Positions 8,485 through 16,878 of a DNA stretch of 64,000 nucleotides are shown in pieces. A program made the translations under genes and the position numbers. How positions within the stretch are numbered: position 1 is the stretch's first letter; each line of letters begins with the position of its first letter. The notes beneath the pieces were generated by a model that saw only the letters and a list, made by a program, of their open reading frames with translations, did not search any database and was not told the DNA's origin. Origin of the DNA: Fibrobacter sp. UBA4297 (lineage in GTDB: Bacteria > Fibrobacterota > Fibrobacteria > Fibrobacterales > Fibrobacteraceae); assembly GCF_002394865.1 (NCBI RefSeq), contig NZ_DGUZ01000001.1, positions 169,073-233,072 on the forward strand, given 5' to 3'.

Positions 8485-9753
8485 GTGAAGTCTAGTAAAC
8501 GAAAAAAAATGGAGGGTAAATTTTTGTATTGGAAAAAGCGAATCTCGCCTGTTACAGCGCGGATGATGACGTGGGAAGTGACGACATCATTTGACGGGAC
8601 TCTTACTGAGACGGAATTGCGCAAACGTTTTGACGAGGATTTTAGGGATGTATTTGTTGCGGAAAGTCGCGTTTTCTTTTGGCCGCTAGTTTCGTTCAAT
8701 GCATTGGACGGGCGTAAGCATCGCTATCTCGTGGCGGTAGCGGATGAACCGTTGGAAAAATACCGAAAAATGTTTGACCGTTGTTTGCCCATACAAATTG
8801 CGTTGTATGCAATTGCTGACAAAATATTGCGAGGCGAATGGGATAGCTCAAATTGCATGAAATGTGATGAAACGTGCGCAGGGTGTGGCAGCGAATGTGC
8901 TGAGTTCGGTAATAACTGCGCAAAAAATGGGAATTTGTTGCTTGTCGCCCTTTGGGAACATCGCCTGTACATTCTTGTTTTTATGGAAGGGCGTTTGTGC
9001 CATTGGTCAGAAGAATTTGGCTATGGAGAATCGTTTGATGACGCTTGTCGGGAACGTGTTGCGCGCTTTAAAGAATTTTTGAAAGTCGATGAACTATTTG
9101 CAAAATCGGGCACTGCAGGAGTTTTTGGAGAATTTATTGTTTGTTGTAAGAATGCTAGCGCTGATGAAAATTTAATGAATATGGATAAACTTTTTCAGAA
9201 AGCAACTCAAGACCCATTTTGGCGTGGCAAAGATTTAGATGAATGCAATTCAATGAAACCTTGTGAACGGCAACGGTGGACTATGCGTGCTGTGGCGGTT
9301 CTTATTTTGTGTGTGGCTATTTTTGCAATTTGTGATGATTTGACGGATGTACTTTATGCAAAAATTATTGATGGTGAGTCGCGTAATTCGTTTGTGGATG
9401 TGCCGCCAGTTGAATTGAGTCTGCCTGCTGCGCGTGATTTGGAAATGCTTGCATGGGCGGAAGGCCACCGCGATTTGCTCCCTTCAAAATGGACACTTGG
9501 GCGGGCGGGACTCGCTGATGATGACGCTTTTGGAAATCGGCGAATTTCACGCGGAGCCTGTGATTCATCAACGTTTAATTTGCTTGGAATTGTAGGTGGG
9601 CGAGTGGCGCTTGTGAAAACATCTGCGGGTGAAATGAGAACGCTTTCGGTCGGTGATTCGCTTTTGCAGTACCGCGTGAAACGTATTGGGATGGATGATG
9701 TCGTGATGCGTTGTGGTCGCAAGGAGGTCCGTTATGCGCTCAAAATGCGGTAA
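8485..9753 (+). CDS. GspL/PilM-like protein fused to a GspC/PilP-like periplasmic domain
   Basis: The 422-residue product has a cytoplasmic half (about 1-260) of GspL/PilM size but with a Cys cluster near residues 125-148 (CMKCDETCAGCGSECAEFG), one membrane segment at about 265-287, and a periplasmic end. The end (about 365-415) contains LLGIVGGRVALVKT and a later VGDSL..Y.VKRI, which resembles the HR/PilP domain that docks on the secretin. In a T2SS these roles are normally split between GspL/PilM and GspC/PilP, so this looks like a fusion. Start is uncertain: GTG at 8485 or ATG at 8509, neither with a good ribosome site. Homology is inferred from layout and weak motifs. Confidence 0.6.
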   Translation: MKSSKRKKMEGKFLYWKKRISPVTARMMTWEVTTSFDGTLTETELRKRFDEDFRDVFVAESRVFFWPLVSFNALDGRKHRYLVAVADEPLEKYRKMFDRCLPIQIALYAIADKILRGEWDSSNCMKCDETCAGCGSECAEFGNNCAKNGNLLLVALWEHRLYILVFMEGRLCHWSEEFGYGESFDDACRERVARFKEFLKVDELFAKSGTAGVFGEFIVCCKNASADENLMNMDKLFQKATQDPFWRGKDLDECNSMKPCERQRWTMRAVAVLILCVAIFAICDDLTDVLYAKIIDGESRNSFVDVPPVELSLPAARDLEMLAWAEGHRDLLPSKWTLGRAGLADDDAFGNRRISRGACDSSTFNLLGIVGGRVALVKTSAGEMRTLSVGDSLLQYRVKRIGMDDVVMRCGRKEVRYALKMR

Positions 9754-10666
9754 CGTTCTTCCGCTTGTGTTGGGCTTGTTACTTGTGCTTTCTATTCTCA
9801 TGACTGCGATGCTTCGCATGCCTGGGACTCTCCGTCGGACGGTTTTGCTTGTTGCAAATGAAACTCAAGAAATGTACTTCGCTGAGTCGGCTGTACTTGC
9901 TAAGCTCGAAGGATTTCCGGAGGGCTATTTTAAGGAACTTCCAACGGTTGAATCTCGGATTCTCGGACCTTGGACGGAATGGCGTGTTCGCGATAAATAT
10001 CAGTTTTTGCTGGGGAGTGAATACGGGCGATTCTCAACTTCGGAATGGGCGCGTTGCGCCGTGGTGCTGGAGCAGAATTTGCATGAACGCATTTTGCAGT
10101 CAGCTGGACTGAAAAATTTGTCGGGAAATCGTCGTTTTTTTAAGTTAGATTCTTCGGATGGGCTTTCTGCGGAACGCACGATGGCGATAAACGTGAGCGC
10201 TGGCGATTTGACGCTCGACCTCGGTGATTTTTCAGTTCGTTCTTTTATGGCAAAAGTCGAGGGTGATGTCAAAATTCGCGGTAACGTCCACTTCGATACG
10301 CTGCGGATTTATGCGACCGGCTCTGTGAGCGTTCAAGGAAATGTGACCGCAGACTTTGCTGAATTCTTTGGGCTTGCAGGCGTGGCTGTTTCAGGGAATG
10401 TTTTGATTGCGGGGACGCTCCTCTCGAAACAGAATATTGAAATTTCGGGCCGTGCTCAGGTGAATTTTCCGAGCATAGCGCTTGCTGTTGGCTTTCGCGA
10501 GAACCGCTTGTCCTTACTTGAAAAGTCTGCATTTGAAGGTTTGGCAATCGCACCATCCGGAACTGTCGAGCGCGATTCTTCGTCAAAAATTCTTGATTCG
10601 ACGCAAGCGCTCTTACCCTTTTGCATGGACACTCGCAATGTCGTATTTTCCCGGAGGCGCTTGTGA
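9734..10666 (+). CDS. PilX/GspK-like pilus assembly protein with a bactofilin-like repeat
   Basis: The start at 9734 is chosen for its strong AAGGAGG site; it overlaps the previous gene by 20 bases. The 310-residue product has an N-terminal hydrophobic helix (about 8-28) followed by FAESAVLAKLEG, as in PilX-type minor pilin or assembly proteins. The middle and end (about 160-250) hold short beta-strand repeats of the type G-x-V-x-I-x-G-N-V, like bactofilin or polymer-forming domains. That mix is unusual. The gene lies between the GspL/GspC-like gene and two prepilin genes, so a role in pseudopilus assembly is likely. Confidence 0.6.
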   Translation: MRSKCGNVLPLVLGLLLVLSILMTAMLRMPGTLRRTVLLVANETQEMYFAESAVLAKLEGFPEGYFKELPTVESRILGPWTEWRVRDKYQFLLGSEYGRFSTSEWARCAVVLEQNLHERILQSAGLKNLSGNRRFFKLDSSDGLSAERTMAINVSAGDLTLDLGDFSVRSFMAKVEGDVKIRGNVHFDTLRIYATGSVSVQGNVTADFAEFFGLAGVAVSGNVLIAGTLLSKQNIEISGRAQVNFPSIALAVGFRENRLSLLEKSAFEGLAIAPSGTVERDSSSKILDSTQALLPFCMDTRNVVFSRRRL

Positions 10667-11004
10667 CTCAATCTCGTCATGGGTTTACGTTGCCCGAGGT
10701 TTGTGTGGCGCTCGCAATTTTTCTCGTTGGAACAACGGCGCTCCTTGGCGGTTGGAACTTCTTCAATCGCGAAGTGGCTGACGAGCGAATGCGCTTGGAT
10801 GAGTTCTATGATGTGCTAGAAACAATGGAATCGTTGGTGGCGAACCGCCCGAATTGTGCGGACTCTCTGACTGGCGAGCGTTCTCCAGATTCGTCGTCGG
10901 CTCTTTCTGTTCACTTAACCCGTGTTCCAGGTAACCCGCATTTAGCGTGGGCGGTTGTGACGCATGAACATTATTCTCTCAAGCGCCTCGTGCGCTGTCG
11001 GTGA
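10663..11004 (+). CDS. Type IV prepilin-like protein 1
   Basis: The start is taken as GTG at 10663: it overlaps the preceding TGA (GTGA) and has GGAGG 5 bases upstream. The 113-residue product begins VTQSRHGFTLPEVCVALAIF, a class III prepilin signal in which the peptidase cuts after the Gly and methylates the Phe. The Glu at +5 (E of TLPE) is present. The rest is a small pseudopilin body with one Cys near residue 58. It is likely a minor pseudopilin of this operon. No prepilin peptidase gene is in the window. Confidence 0.8.
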   Translation: MTQSRHGFTLPEVCVALAIFLVGTTALLGGWNFFNREVADERMRLDEFYDVLETMESLVANRPNCADSLTGERSPDSSSALSVHLTRVPGNPHLAWAVVTHEHYSLKRLVRCR

Positions 11005-11023
11005 GGTTCGGAGGCTTTCTTAT

Positions 11024-11314
11024 TTGCAAATGAATCTAGCTCTGCCTAAATCTTCTCGACACGGCTTTACGCTCTTGGAAATGCTTGTCGCCATAACGGT
11101 TGCCGCGATCCTCACGACCGTCTCGTTGAACGTTTATTCGATGTTCCATCATGGCGTTCTCGAAACAAGCCTCCATTACGAACAGTTCGTCTCGGAAAAA
11201 GTCAAAGAACTCCGCTGCCGCACCCGCTTTGTGCGTGGCCTCCCGCCATGCGATACCATCTCGGGCGGATTTCGCGCATCCTTAGAACCAGTCCGGCTGC
11301 GCTTCTATAAATAA
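11024..11314 (+). CDS. Type IV prepilin-like protein 2
   Basis: A second prepilin signal, RHGFTLLEMLVAITVAAIL, is clear, with Glu5 present. The body is short (about 95 residues in all). Start codons possible are TTG 11024 (GAGG site 8 bases upstream), ATG 11030, or an upstream ATG at 10964 inside the previous gene; I favour 11024. It is the last gene of the secretin operon. Two small pseudopilins with one PilX-like protein resemble the tip-complex set (GspH/I/J/K) of a T2SS. Confidence 0.75.
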   Translation: MQMNLALPKSSRHGFTLLEMLVAITVAAILTTVSLNVYSMFHHGVLETSLHYEQFVSEKVKELRCRTRFVRGLPPCDTISGGFRASLEPVRLRFYK

Positions 11315-11392
11315 CTGGACGCCTCGTTCTTCGAACTCGGCATGACTATGAGCTGCGCGACTCTTGCCTTGCATCTGCGGTTTTCTCAAAGC

Positions 11393-11420
11393 AAAAAAAA
11401 GCCCCGCGCTTGCGGAGCTT
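11393..11420 (-). terminator. Intrinsic terminator for the GT2 gene
   Basis: AAGC.CCGC / GCGG.GCTT stem followed on the minus strand by eight T residues, 50 bases after the stop codon of the leftward glycosyltransferase gene. Confidence 0.8.
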
Positions 11421-11468
11421 CTTGAATAGCGTTCGGCGAATCTCGCCGCATCTTGCGTAAACTATAGT

Positions 11469-13022
11469 TTAGTTCGTAGCCTGTTCTTCGACGCATTCAG
11501 AGCACTTAATGGCTTTGCGAACTTCGAAGATGTTGCTGATGTAATGCATAAAGCTAAGCACGCTCACCGAGAGAAATCCGATTGCATAAAGGGCGAGGAA
11601 CGGTCCAATGATGTACTTGCTGGCGTTGATGTATTCGAGCAAACCGAAAATGCAGTAGACGCCGACGAGGAGTTCGATAAGTGCCATCCACGGGAACTTT
11701 TGTGCGTAATGGCTCTTGGCCTTCTTCTTGGCGCCTCCGTTCTTCGGGGTACGGACGAAGCTGCCCTTTGTGCCGAGAACTGCGGCAAACACTGCGCGGG
11801 AGTTGCTGACTGCGATGCCAACGCCGAGAGCCATCAAGATGGGGAGCGAAAGCAGGCGAATCTTCCAACCGGTGTAGCCGGAGCAACGCTGGGCGACAAA
11901 GTAAAGGACAGAAGGTGCGATTGCGGCGAGGAAGATGAATGCGAAACCAACCGTGTATGCCCAAGTGGGGAGGTGTCCGACCGGTTCAAAGAAAGCAAGC
12001 AACGGCCAAGCGCAGAGTGCTGTGAACAACATGCAGGGGTGGATCGAGTAGTGCGTCGTGTGAAGGATGGCGCCAATCTTCACGCGGAGCGGAACCTTGG
12101 AGCGCAAAACCTTCGGCAAAATCTTGATAGCGGTCTGGATGGAGCCCTTTGCCCAACGGAACTGCTGAGCCTTGAATGCATTGATGTCGTTCGGGAGTTC
12201 CGCCGGAACAATCACGTCGAACACAAACTTCATCTTCCAACCGGCAAGCTGAGAACGGTAAGAAAGGTCCATGTCTTCGGTCAGCGTATCGCCTTCCCAG
12301 CCGCCACCGCCGTAAATAGCGGCCTTGCGCCAGACACCGGCGGTACCGTTGAAGTTCATAAAGAGCTTGCCCCAGCTACGTGCGGACTGTTCCACCACGA
12401 AGTGGCCGTCGATACCGATAGACTGGGCGAGCGTAAGACCGGATTCAGTGCGGTTCAAGTGACCCCAGCGGCCCTGAACAAGGCCGACCTGCGGATCCAT
12501 GACCAAGTACGGGACGGTCTTCAGGAGGAAGTCTTTTTCGGGAACGAAGTCGGCATCGAAGATGGCGAGGAATTCGCCCTTTGCGACGGCCATGCCTTCC
12601 TTGAGAGCGCCAGCCTTGAAGTCCTTGCGGTTCGTGCGGTGGATGAGCTTGATGTCATAACCGCGGGCGGCGAGTTCAGCAACTTTCTTCTTGGTGACTT
12701 CGTAGCATTCGTCCGTGGAGTCGTCCAAGACCTGGATTTCGTGCTTGTCCTTGGGGTAGTCGATAGCGCAGACTGCTTCGAGGAGTCGTTCAACGCAGTT
12801 GGCTTCGTTAAAAATCGGGAGTTGGGTTGTGACCTGCGGGAGGTCTGCGATGGAATGTTCGCGGTAGTACTTCAAGATCGCTTTGCGGTCCGAAAGTCGC
12901 GTCTTGCGGCTGTTCTTGAGGAACAGGTAGATGCTATAGTAGCAGCTAAACCCGTAAATCACCAATCCCACGCCTGCGATAACGTAGACGACGAACATTG
13001 CGTATAGTAGTATAGTACTCAT
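11469..13022 (-). CDS. Membrane-bound family 2 glycosyltransferase (processive, cellulose-synthase-like)
   Basis: The product is about 517 residues from the ATG at 13022 (an upstream TTG at 13076 is less likely). One N-terminal membrane helix is followed by a GT-A domain with the D-D-D-QxxRW set: DDSTDE, DADFVP, TEDMDLSYR and QQFRWAKGS. Four or five membrane helices follow. This is the layout of processive GT2 enzymes that make and export beta-linked polysaccharides such as cellulose or glucomannan. No PilZ domain or BcsB/BcsC neighbour is seen, so the polymer is unknown. It is transcribed alone and divergently from the TusA-like gene. Confidence 0.85.
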   Translation of the reverse strand: MSTILLYAMFVVYVIAGVGLVIYGFSCYYSIYLFLKNSRKTRLSDRKAILKYYREHSIADLPQVTTQLPIFNEANCVERLLEAVCAIDYPKDKHEIQVLDDSTDECYEVTKKKVAELAARGYDIKLIHRTNRKDFKAGALKEGMAVAKGEFLAIFDADFVPEKDFLLKTVPYLVMDPQVGLVQGRWGHLNRTESGLTLAQSIGIDGHFVVEQSARSWGKLFMNFNGTAGVWRKAAIYGGGGWEGDTLTEDMDLSYRSQLAGWKMKFVFDVIVPAELPNDINAFKAQQFRWAKGSIQTAIKILPKVLRSKVPLRVKIGAILHTTHYSIHPCMLFTALCAWPLLAFFEPVGHLPTWAYTVGFAFIFLAAIAPSVLYFVAQRCSGYTGWKIRLLSLPILMALGVGIAVSNSRAVFAAVLGTKGSFVRTPKNGGAKKKAKSHYAQKFPWMALIELLVGVYCIFGLLEYINASKYIIGPFLALYAIGFLSVSVLSFMHYISNIFEVRKAIKCSECVEEQATN

Positions 13023-13176
13023 TCTACTGTAACCTTTGCATTTATTGAATGCTTGCGGCCAAATATAGAAACGCAATGTGACCTTTGCTACATTTTTCAG
13101 GAATTTTGGCCCATTTTTTGCTTTGGAAAGTGTATTTTTACATAGGTTTGGTTAGACTTTTTTACAATGGCGAAAT

Positions 13177-13725
13177 ATGCAAAAAATGGCAGATGAACGC
13201 AAGAATAATTTAACATCTCCAATCGCTCGCTGGATCGAAGCGAACCGCGAAACCGCAGGTTTTACAGAATCTTTACGTAAATTATTAATGTATGCATGCG
13301 TGGAATGGATCCGTCGCGGTACATCGGCGCTCCTCACCCCCGAAGAAGCTCTGTCTAAAATAGTATGTTGCGGACTTTCGGAGTTCCCGGTGGGGGAATG
13401 GGCTGAAAATCCCGAAAAATACACCGACGAAATCGCCGATTTCTGTGAAAAAGTGAAAGTTTTGCCGTTGCCAGCCGCCCTCCAGGGCGAAATTCCCTCC
13501 CTTTTGGATCTCCGTGGTGTAAAATGCCCCCTCAATTCCGTCCGTTCGCGAATCGTCATGTCCGGTTATCCGGCGGGTCGAACGCTCAAAATTTGGCTCG
13601 ATGAGGGTTCCCCGATCGAAAATGTGCCCGGATCGCTCATTGCCGACGGCCATAAAGTGCTTTCACGCGAAAAAAAAGGCGATTATTGGGAAATCTCGGT
13701 GGTCAAATCGGATTCTAAAGTATAG
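13177..13725 (+). CDS. Protein with C-terminal TusA-like (SirA) domain
   Basis: Residues about 105-178 form a TusA/SirA-like domain: LLDLRGVKCPLNSVRSR carries the conserved Cys-Pro active site, and ENVPGSLIADGHKV follows as in TusA. TusA proteins relay persulfide sulfur in thiouridine, molybdopterin and sulfur-oxidation pathways. The N-terminal 100 residues are helical with a conserved-looking CC pair (KIVCCGLSEF) and are not part of normal TusA (about 80 residues). ATG 13177 or 13186 could be the start. It heads a tight three-gene set (9 and 2 base gaps) with an SGNH-like and a zinc-ribbon-like protein; their joint role is unknown. Confidence 0.7.
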   Translation: MQKMADERKNNLTSPIARWIEANRETAGFTESLRKLLMYACVEWIRRGTSALLTPEEALSKIVCCGLSEFPVGEWAENPEKYTDEIADFCEKVKVLPLPAALQGEIPSLLDLRGVKCPLNSVRSRIVMSGYPAGRTLKIWLDEGSPIENVPGSLIADGHKVLSREKKGDYWEISVVKSDSKV

Positions 13726-13734
13726 ATTGTTTAT

Positions 13735-14325
13735 GTGGAAAACAGAGTATTAGTTATAGGCGATGAAATGTTCGGCCCCAAGGGCGAAGCGGCGAACCGT
13801 TTTGTGGAAGCCGTGCTGTGCCGGGAACCCAGCCGACCTATACAGTTTTCCGTAAATGTGCCTGTTGCGGTCTCGTTATCGCAAATCAAAGCGCGTCTTT
13901 CTTCCGATGTCATTGGTAAAAATGCCGGCCGCATTATCATGGGGCTTGGACTGCGTGAACTGAACCGCGGTGGTACCGATGGCGCCTCGATTGCCTCGCT
14001 TTACGAAACGGTCGTGAACGAACTTGTGAACAAGACTCAGTCGCGACTTTTTTTGCTCACGATTCCCCCGGAAATGTTCCCGATTGCGGTAAGCGAGGTG
14101 GAATATCTCAATATGATGATTCGTGAGTTTTGCGCTGCAAACGCACCCCGCGTAACACTTCTCGATTTTGCTGAATTTGCCGAAGCGTTCAAGGAAAAGC
14201 AGATGGAACGCGGCAAGTTCGGGCGTAGCCTTTTTATGGAAGACGGTGAACCGACATCGCTTTGCTGCATGCTTTTAGCGCTATATTTGCAGGATAAACT
14301 TGTAGAAGATTTAAAGGAGATGTAA
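13735..14325 (+). CDS. Unknown protein with weak SGNH-hydrolase-like features
   Basis: A 196-residue cytoplasmic protein starting at GTG 13735. The N-terminus VLVIGDEMF and the later MGLGLRELNRGG are placed like blocks I and III of SGNH/GDSL hydrolases, but the nucleophile Ser of GDS is replaced by Glu, so hydrolase activity is doubtful. There is no signal peptide. It is separated by 9 bases from the TusA-like gene and 2 bases from the zinc-ribbon gene, so they are co-transcribed. I cannot name a function. Confidence 0.5.
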   Translation: MENRVLVIGDEMFGPKGEAANRFVEAVLCREPSRPIQFSVNVPVAVSLSQIKARLSSDVIGKNAGRIIMGLGLRELNRGGTDGASIASLYETVVNELVNKTQSRLFLLTIPPEMFPIAVSEVEYLNMMIREFCAANAPRVTLLDFAEFAEAFKEKQMERGKFGRSLFMEDGEPTSLCCMLLALYLQDKLVEDLKEM

Positions 14326-14327
14326 TT

Positions 14328-14669
14328 ATGGGTCTTTTTGACAATCGTTTTGCTAGTAAAAATGCGGCCATGAGCCGTGCGTTCTCCATTGATTCCGAAA
14401 AGGACAAGCAGAAACGCAATACTGCCCGCGAGCCTGCCGCCCCCAAGATGGGAATTTGCGACAAGTGCCACAAGGAAGCCTTGCTGCGCTCTTACCGCTC
14501 TAAGGAAATGTCTGTGTCCGATGGAGCCGCGAGTTTTGGGACGGTGGTGAAGCACCTCTGCGAAGATTGCGCTCCGCGTTCCAAGCGCTTCGAAGATACG
14601 AACGTCGCCTCAATGGATAAAAAGCAGGTCAAGAACCTCATGCGCTCCGCAAAGAAGGGTTTGCTGTAG
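14328..14669 (+). CDS. Small putative zinc-binding protein
   Basis: The 113-residue product contains CDKCHKEALL and, 37 residues later, CEDCAPRS, a pair of CxxC knuckles that would bind one zinc. The N-terminal 40 residues and C-terminal 30 are basic and probably flexible. An AGGAG site is 6 bases before the ATG, inside the end of the preceding gene. It closes the TusA-like operon. Nucleic-acid or protein binding is possible; no specific family is recognised. Confidence 0.65.
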   Translation: MGLFDNRFASKNAAMSRAFSIDSEKDKQKRNTAREPAAPKMGICDKCHKEALLRSYRSKEMSVSDGAASFGTVVKHLCEDCAPRSKRFEDTNVASMDKKQVKNLMRSAKKGLL

Positions 14670-14702
14670 TAAAAACAAGCTGAAATTAGAGCTTTGAACT
14701 TT

Positions 14703-14735
14703 AAAGGGATATGCCCGCGAAGGCGGGCGTATCCT
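14703..14735. terminator. GC-rich hairpin between convergent genes
   Basis: AAAGGGATATGCCCGC / GCGGGCGTATCCTTT is a long near-perfect stem with a GAAG-type loop. It lies at the junction of a rightward operon and a leftward broken gene. The flanking T-runs are weak, so it may act as a repeat-derived terminator. Confidence 0.6.
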
Positions 14736-15383
14736 TTAATATTTAATGATATGACAATTGTTGCTTGTCGAAAATCGCCCGCTAGCGTCTCGATTGAACG
14801 TCTTTGACTTTGGATCTTTTGTGGTGCGCAATCGGTGAATTGTTTGCGTCTGATTTCCCTGAATAACGGTGTATTCGCCTACTGCAGAAAGCTTGGGAAT
14901 GTAATCGCAATGTGTATTTTCGTCCCATACGTTGTAATATAATGCAGAGTAGTTTTTAACGTAAAGCGTATCACCGATATTTAACTCAAGATCGCTTGGG
15001 TGGAGAATCCATGTTGAGTCTGCGACCTTTGACATAAGGGTTTCTTTTTCGGAATGAATTTTAAAATTGTGTAGTACTGCTCGAGCGCCGCGACTTGTTT
15101 TTGCGGATTCTCTTTGAGTGTATTTTACGGTAACGTTGCAACCGGGAATTGCTTTCATGCATATTGGATCCGTACTGAGGTCAATATGCGCTTCAGCGAC
15201 AATGCCCGAAATATCTATGGTGTTGCCCAAATTAGGGAATGAGGACATGTCTGTGTTTTCGGTAGGCTACTCATTCTGAATTTGCATTCCTTTGGGAGTG
15301 CTGCTGATTTTGCAGGACTGAGCCATAGTATCGCTCAATGCAATAAGAATGAGTATAACCGACCAAGTCGGGGGCATTTGCAT
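14736..15383 (-). pseudogene. Secreted protein gene interrupted by an in-frame amber codon
   Basis: Read from ATG 15383, the gene encodes a signal peptide (MQMPPTWSVILILIALSD, then TMAQSC) and 38 residues before a TAG at 15267-15269. The frame stays open after it for another 176 codons to TAA at 14736, continuing PTENTDMSSFPNLGNTIDIS. The mature part is a beta-rich protein with several cysteines; the family is not recognised. The signal peptide in frame upstream of the stop shows that the two parts belong together. Internal initiation at ATG 15248 would give a protein without signal peptide and with no good ribosome site. Stop read-through or strain-specific mutation are both possible. Confidence 0.7.
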
Positions 15384-15389
15384 AGTTTT

Positions 15390-15414
15390 GTACCCTTCGA
15401 CATGCTCAGGGTAC
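15390..15414. repeat. CCCTTCGAC..AGGG palindromic repeat
   Basis: GTACCCT / AGGGTAC arms enclose TCGACATGCTC. The motif belongs to a family that recurs inside the broken FISUMP gene at 46051 and, degenerate, at 49112. It lies just after the nuoN stop codon and just before the amber-interrupted gene, and may serve as the end of the nuo transcript. Confidence 0.6.
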
Positions 15415-15424
15415 TTGTCAATTC

Positions 15425-16867
15425 TTAATTCATAAATCCGGCAAAGATGTTGTTGCTCAGGAACGGAACAAAGCCGAGGAGGATTACCGCGATGCTCAGC
15501 AAAATGATGACTTCGCGCTGGCGCTTGGTGAGACGGAGTGGGTTCAAATGTCCGTCCGGTTCATCGACCCAGGCTGCCTTGATGAGCTGCAAGTAGTAGA
15601 AGAGCGCAATGACGTTGTTCAAGACGGCGAATGCTACGAGCGTGTAATGGCCTGTCGAAGCTCCGCTGAAGAACAGGTGGAACTTGCCGAAGAAGCCGGC
15701 GAGAGGCGGGATGCCTGCCAAGCTGAACATCGAAATCGCAAGGGCGATGGCGAGGCTCGGGTTTTGCTTTGAAAGTCCGCGGAGCGACTGGAATGTTTCT
15801 TCGCGGTGATGCCCGATGATGCCGAATACGAAGAATGCGAGGTAGTTCGAAACGGCATAGACAAAGAGGTAATAGATGATTGCCGTCTTTGCGGTTGTTG
15901 CTGGGCCAAGCAAGGCGACCATGATGTAGCCTGCCTGAGCGATAGAGCTGTAAGCCATGAAGCGGCGGAGGCGGCTCTGCTTTAATGCTCCGAGGTTTCC
16001 GACGAAGAGCGTGACGCCTGCGAGGAGCGCGATGAGCGGTGCAATTTTATCTTGAATCGGGGAGAGCGGACCATAGACGAGCACGACGAGGAACGCAATG
16101 GCGGTTGCCTTCGAGGTCACGGAAAGTACAGCGGTTACCGGTGTCGGAGCGCCTTCGTAAACGTCCGGGGCCCAGGTGTAGAACGGGAACAGTGTGAGCT
16201 TGAATCCGATTCCGCAGAAGAGGAACAGCACGGCAATCCACAAGAGCGGGCTAGAGCCGCTTGCGACTGCTGCCTGGATTTCATCGAAGTGGAGGCTTCC
16301 GGAAAAACCGTAGAGGTAGCTGAAGCCGAACAGTTCAAATGCTGTTGCGACAGAGCCCATCAAGATGTACTTGGTGGCAGCTTCGGAACCGTACTGGTCG
16401 CGTTTGTTCCAGGCGGCGAGTGCGTACATCGGGATGGTCGCAATTTCGAGGCCGAGGAAGAATGTGAGCAAGTCGCAAGCACTCACGACTGTGAATCCGC
16501 CGAACGTCGCAAAAGCGATGGCGCCAATGAATTCGGCAATCTGGTGCATGGGCGGCTTCTTGTCTCCGCCGTGTTCGAAGTAGTCCTTGGAAAGCCACAT
16601 GCCAAGCAGAGCGCTCACCATGAGCACTTCGCGCATGAGCACGCCGAAGTCATCCACTTTCCAGTTGCAGATAAAGAGCTTTCCGCTGCCGCCTGCAAGT
16701 GGGATGAAGTTTAGCAGGAGGAATATGGCGATAAAGCCGATGTTTGCCAGGCGCCAGGGCAACTGCGAACGCGTTGTTACGAACAAGCGTATCCCGATTA
16801 CGATGAACGGGAAAATCAGCAGCAAAACGTCAGGTAGAATGAAGTTTGGAATTGCAAAATTTGTCAT
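15425..16867 (-). CDS. nuoN: NADH-quinone oxidoreductase subunit N
   Basis: A 480-residue protein with about 14 hydrophobic segments and the antiporter-type core: KYILMGSVATAFELFGFSY followed by SSLAQAGY-like SSIAQAGYIMVALLG, and KLTLFPFYTWAPDVYEGAP, diagnostic for NuoN. It is one of three proton-pumping membrane subunits of complex I. It is the last gene of the ten-gene nuo operon, 11 bases after nuoM. Confidence 0.95.
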   Translation of the reverse strand: MTNFAIPNFILPDVLLLIFPFIVIGIRLFVTTRSQLPWRLANIGFIAIFLLLNFIPLAGGSGKLFICNWKVDDFGVLMREVLMVSALLGMWLSKDYFEHGGDKKPPMHQIAEFIGAIAFATFGGFTVVSACDLLTFFLGLEIATIPMYALAAWNKRDQYGSEAATKYILMGSVATAFELFGFSYLYGFSGSLHFDEIQAAVASGSSPLLWIAVLFLFCGIGFKLTLFPFYTWAPDVYEGAPTPVTAVLSVTSKATAIAFLVVLVYGPLSPIQDKIAPLIALLAGVTLFVGNLGALKQSRLRRFMAYSSIAQAGYIMVALLGPATTAKTAIIYYLFVYAVSNYLAFFVFGIIGHHREETFQSLRGLSKQNPSLAIALAISMFSLAGIPPLAGFFGKFHLFFSGASTGHYTLVAFAVLNNVIALFYYLQLIKAAWVDEPDGHLNPLRLTKRQREVIILLSIAVILLGFVPFLSNNIFAGFMN

Positions 16868-16878
16868 AATTAAACCTA

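Noticed and set aside
11544..13007. 487-codon open frame on the plus strand opposite the GT2 gene
   Set aside because: It is the antisense shadow of a well-supported glycosyltransferase; the product is low-complexity in charge and has no motifs. Similar shadows lie opposite nuoD (22916-23974), nuoBC (24010-25227), sufB (33083-34411) and leuA (47476-48810).
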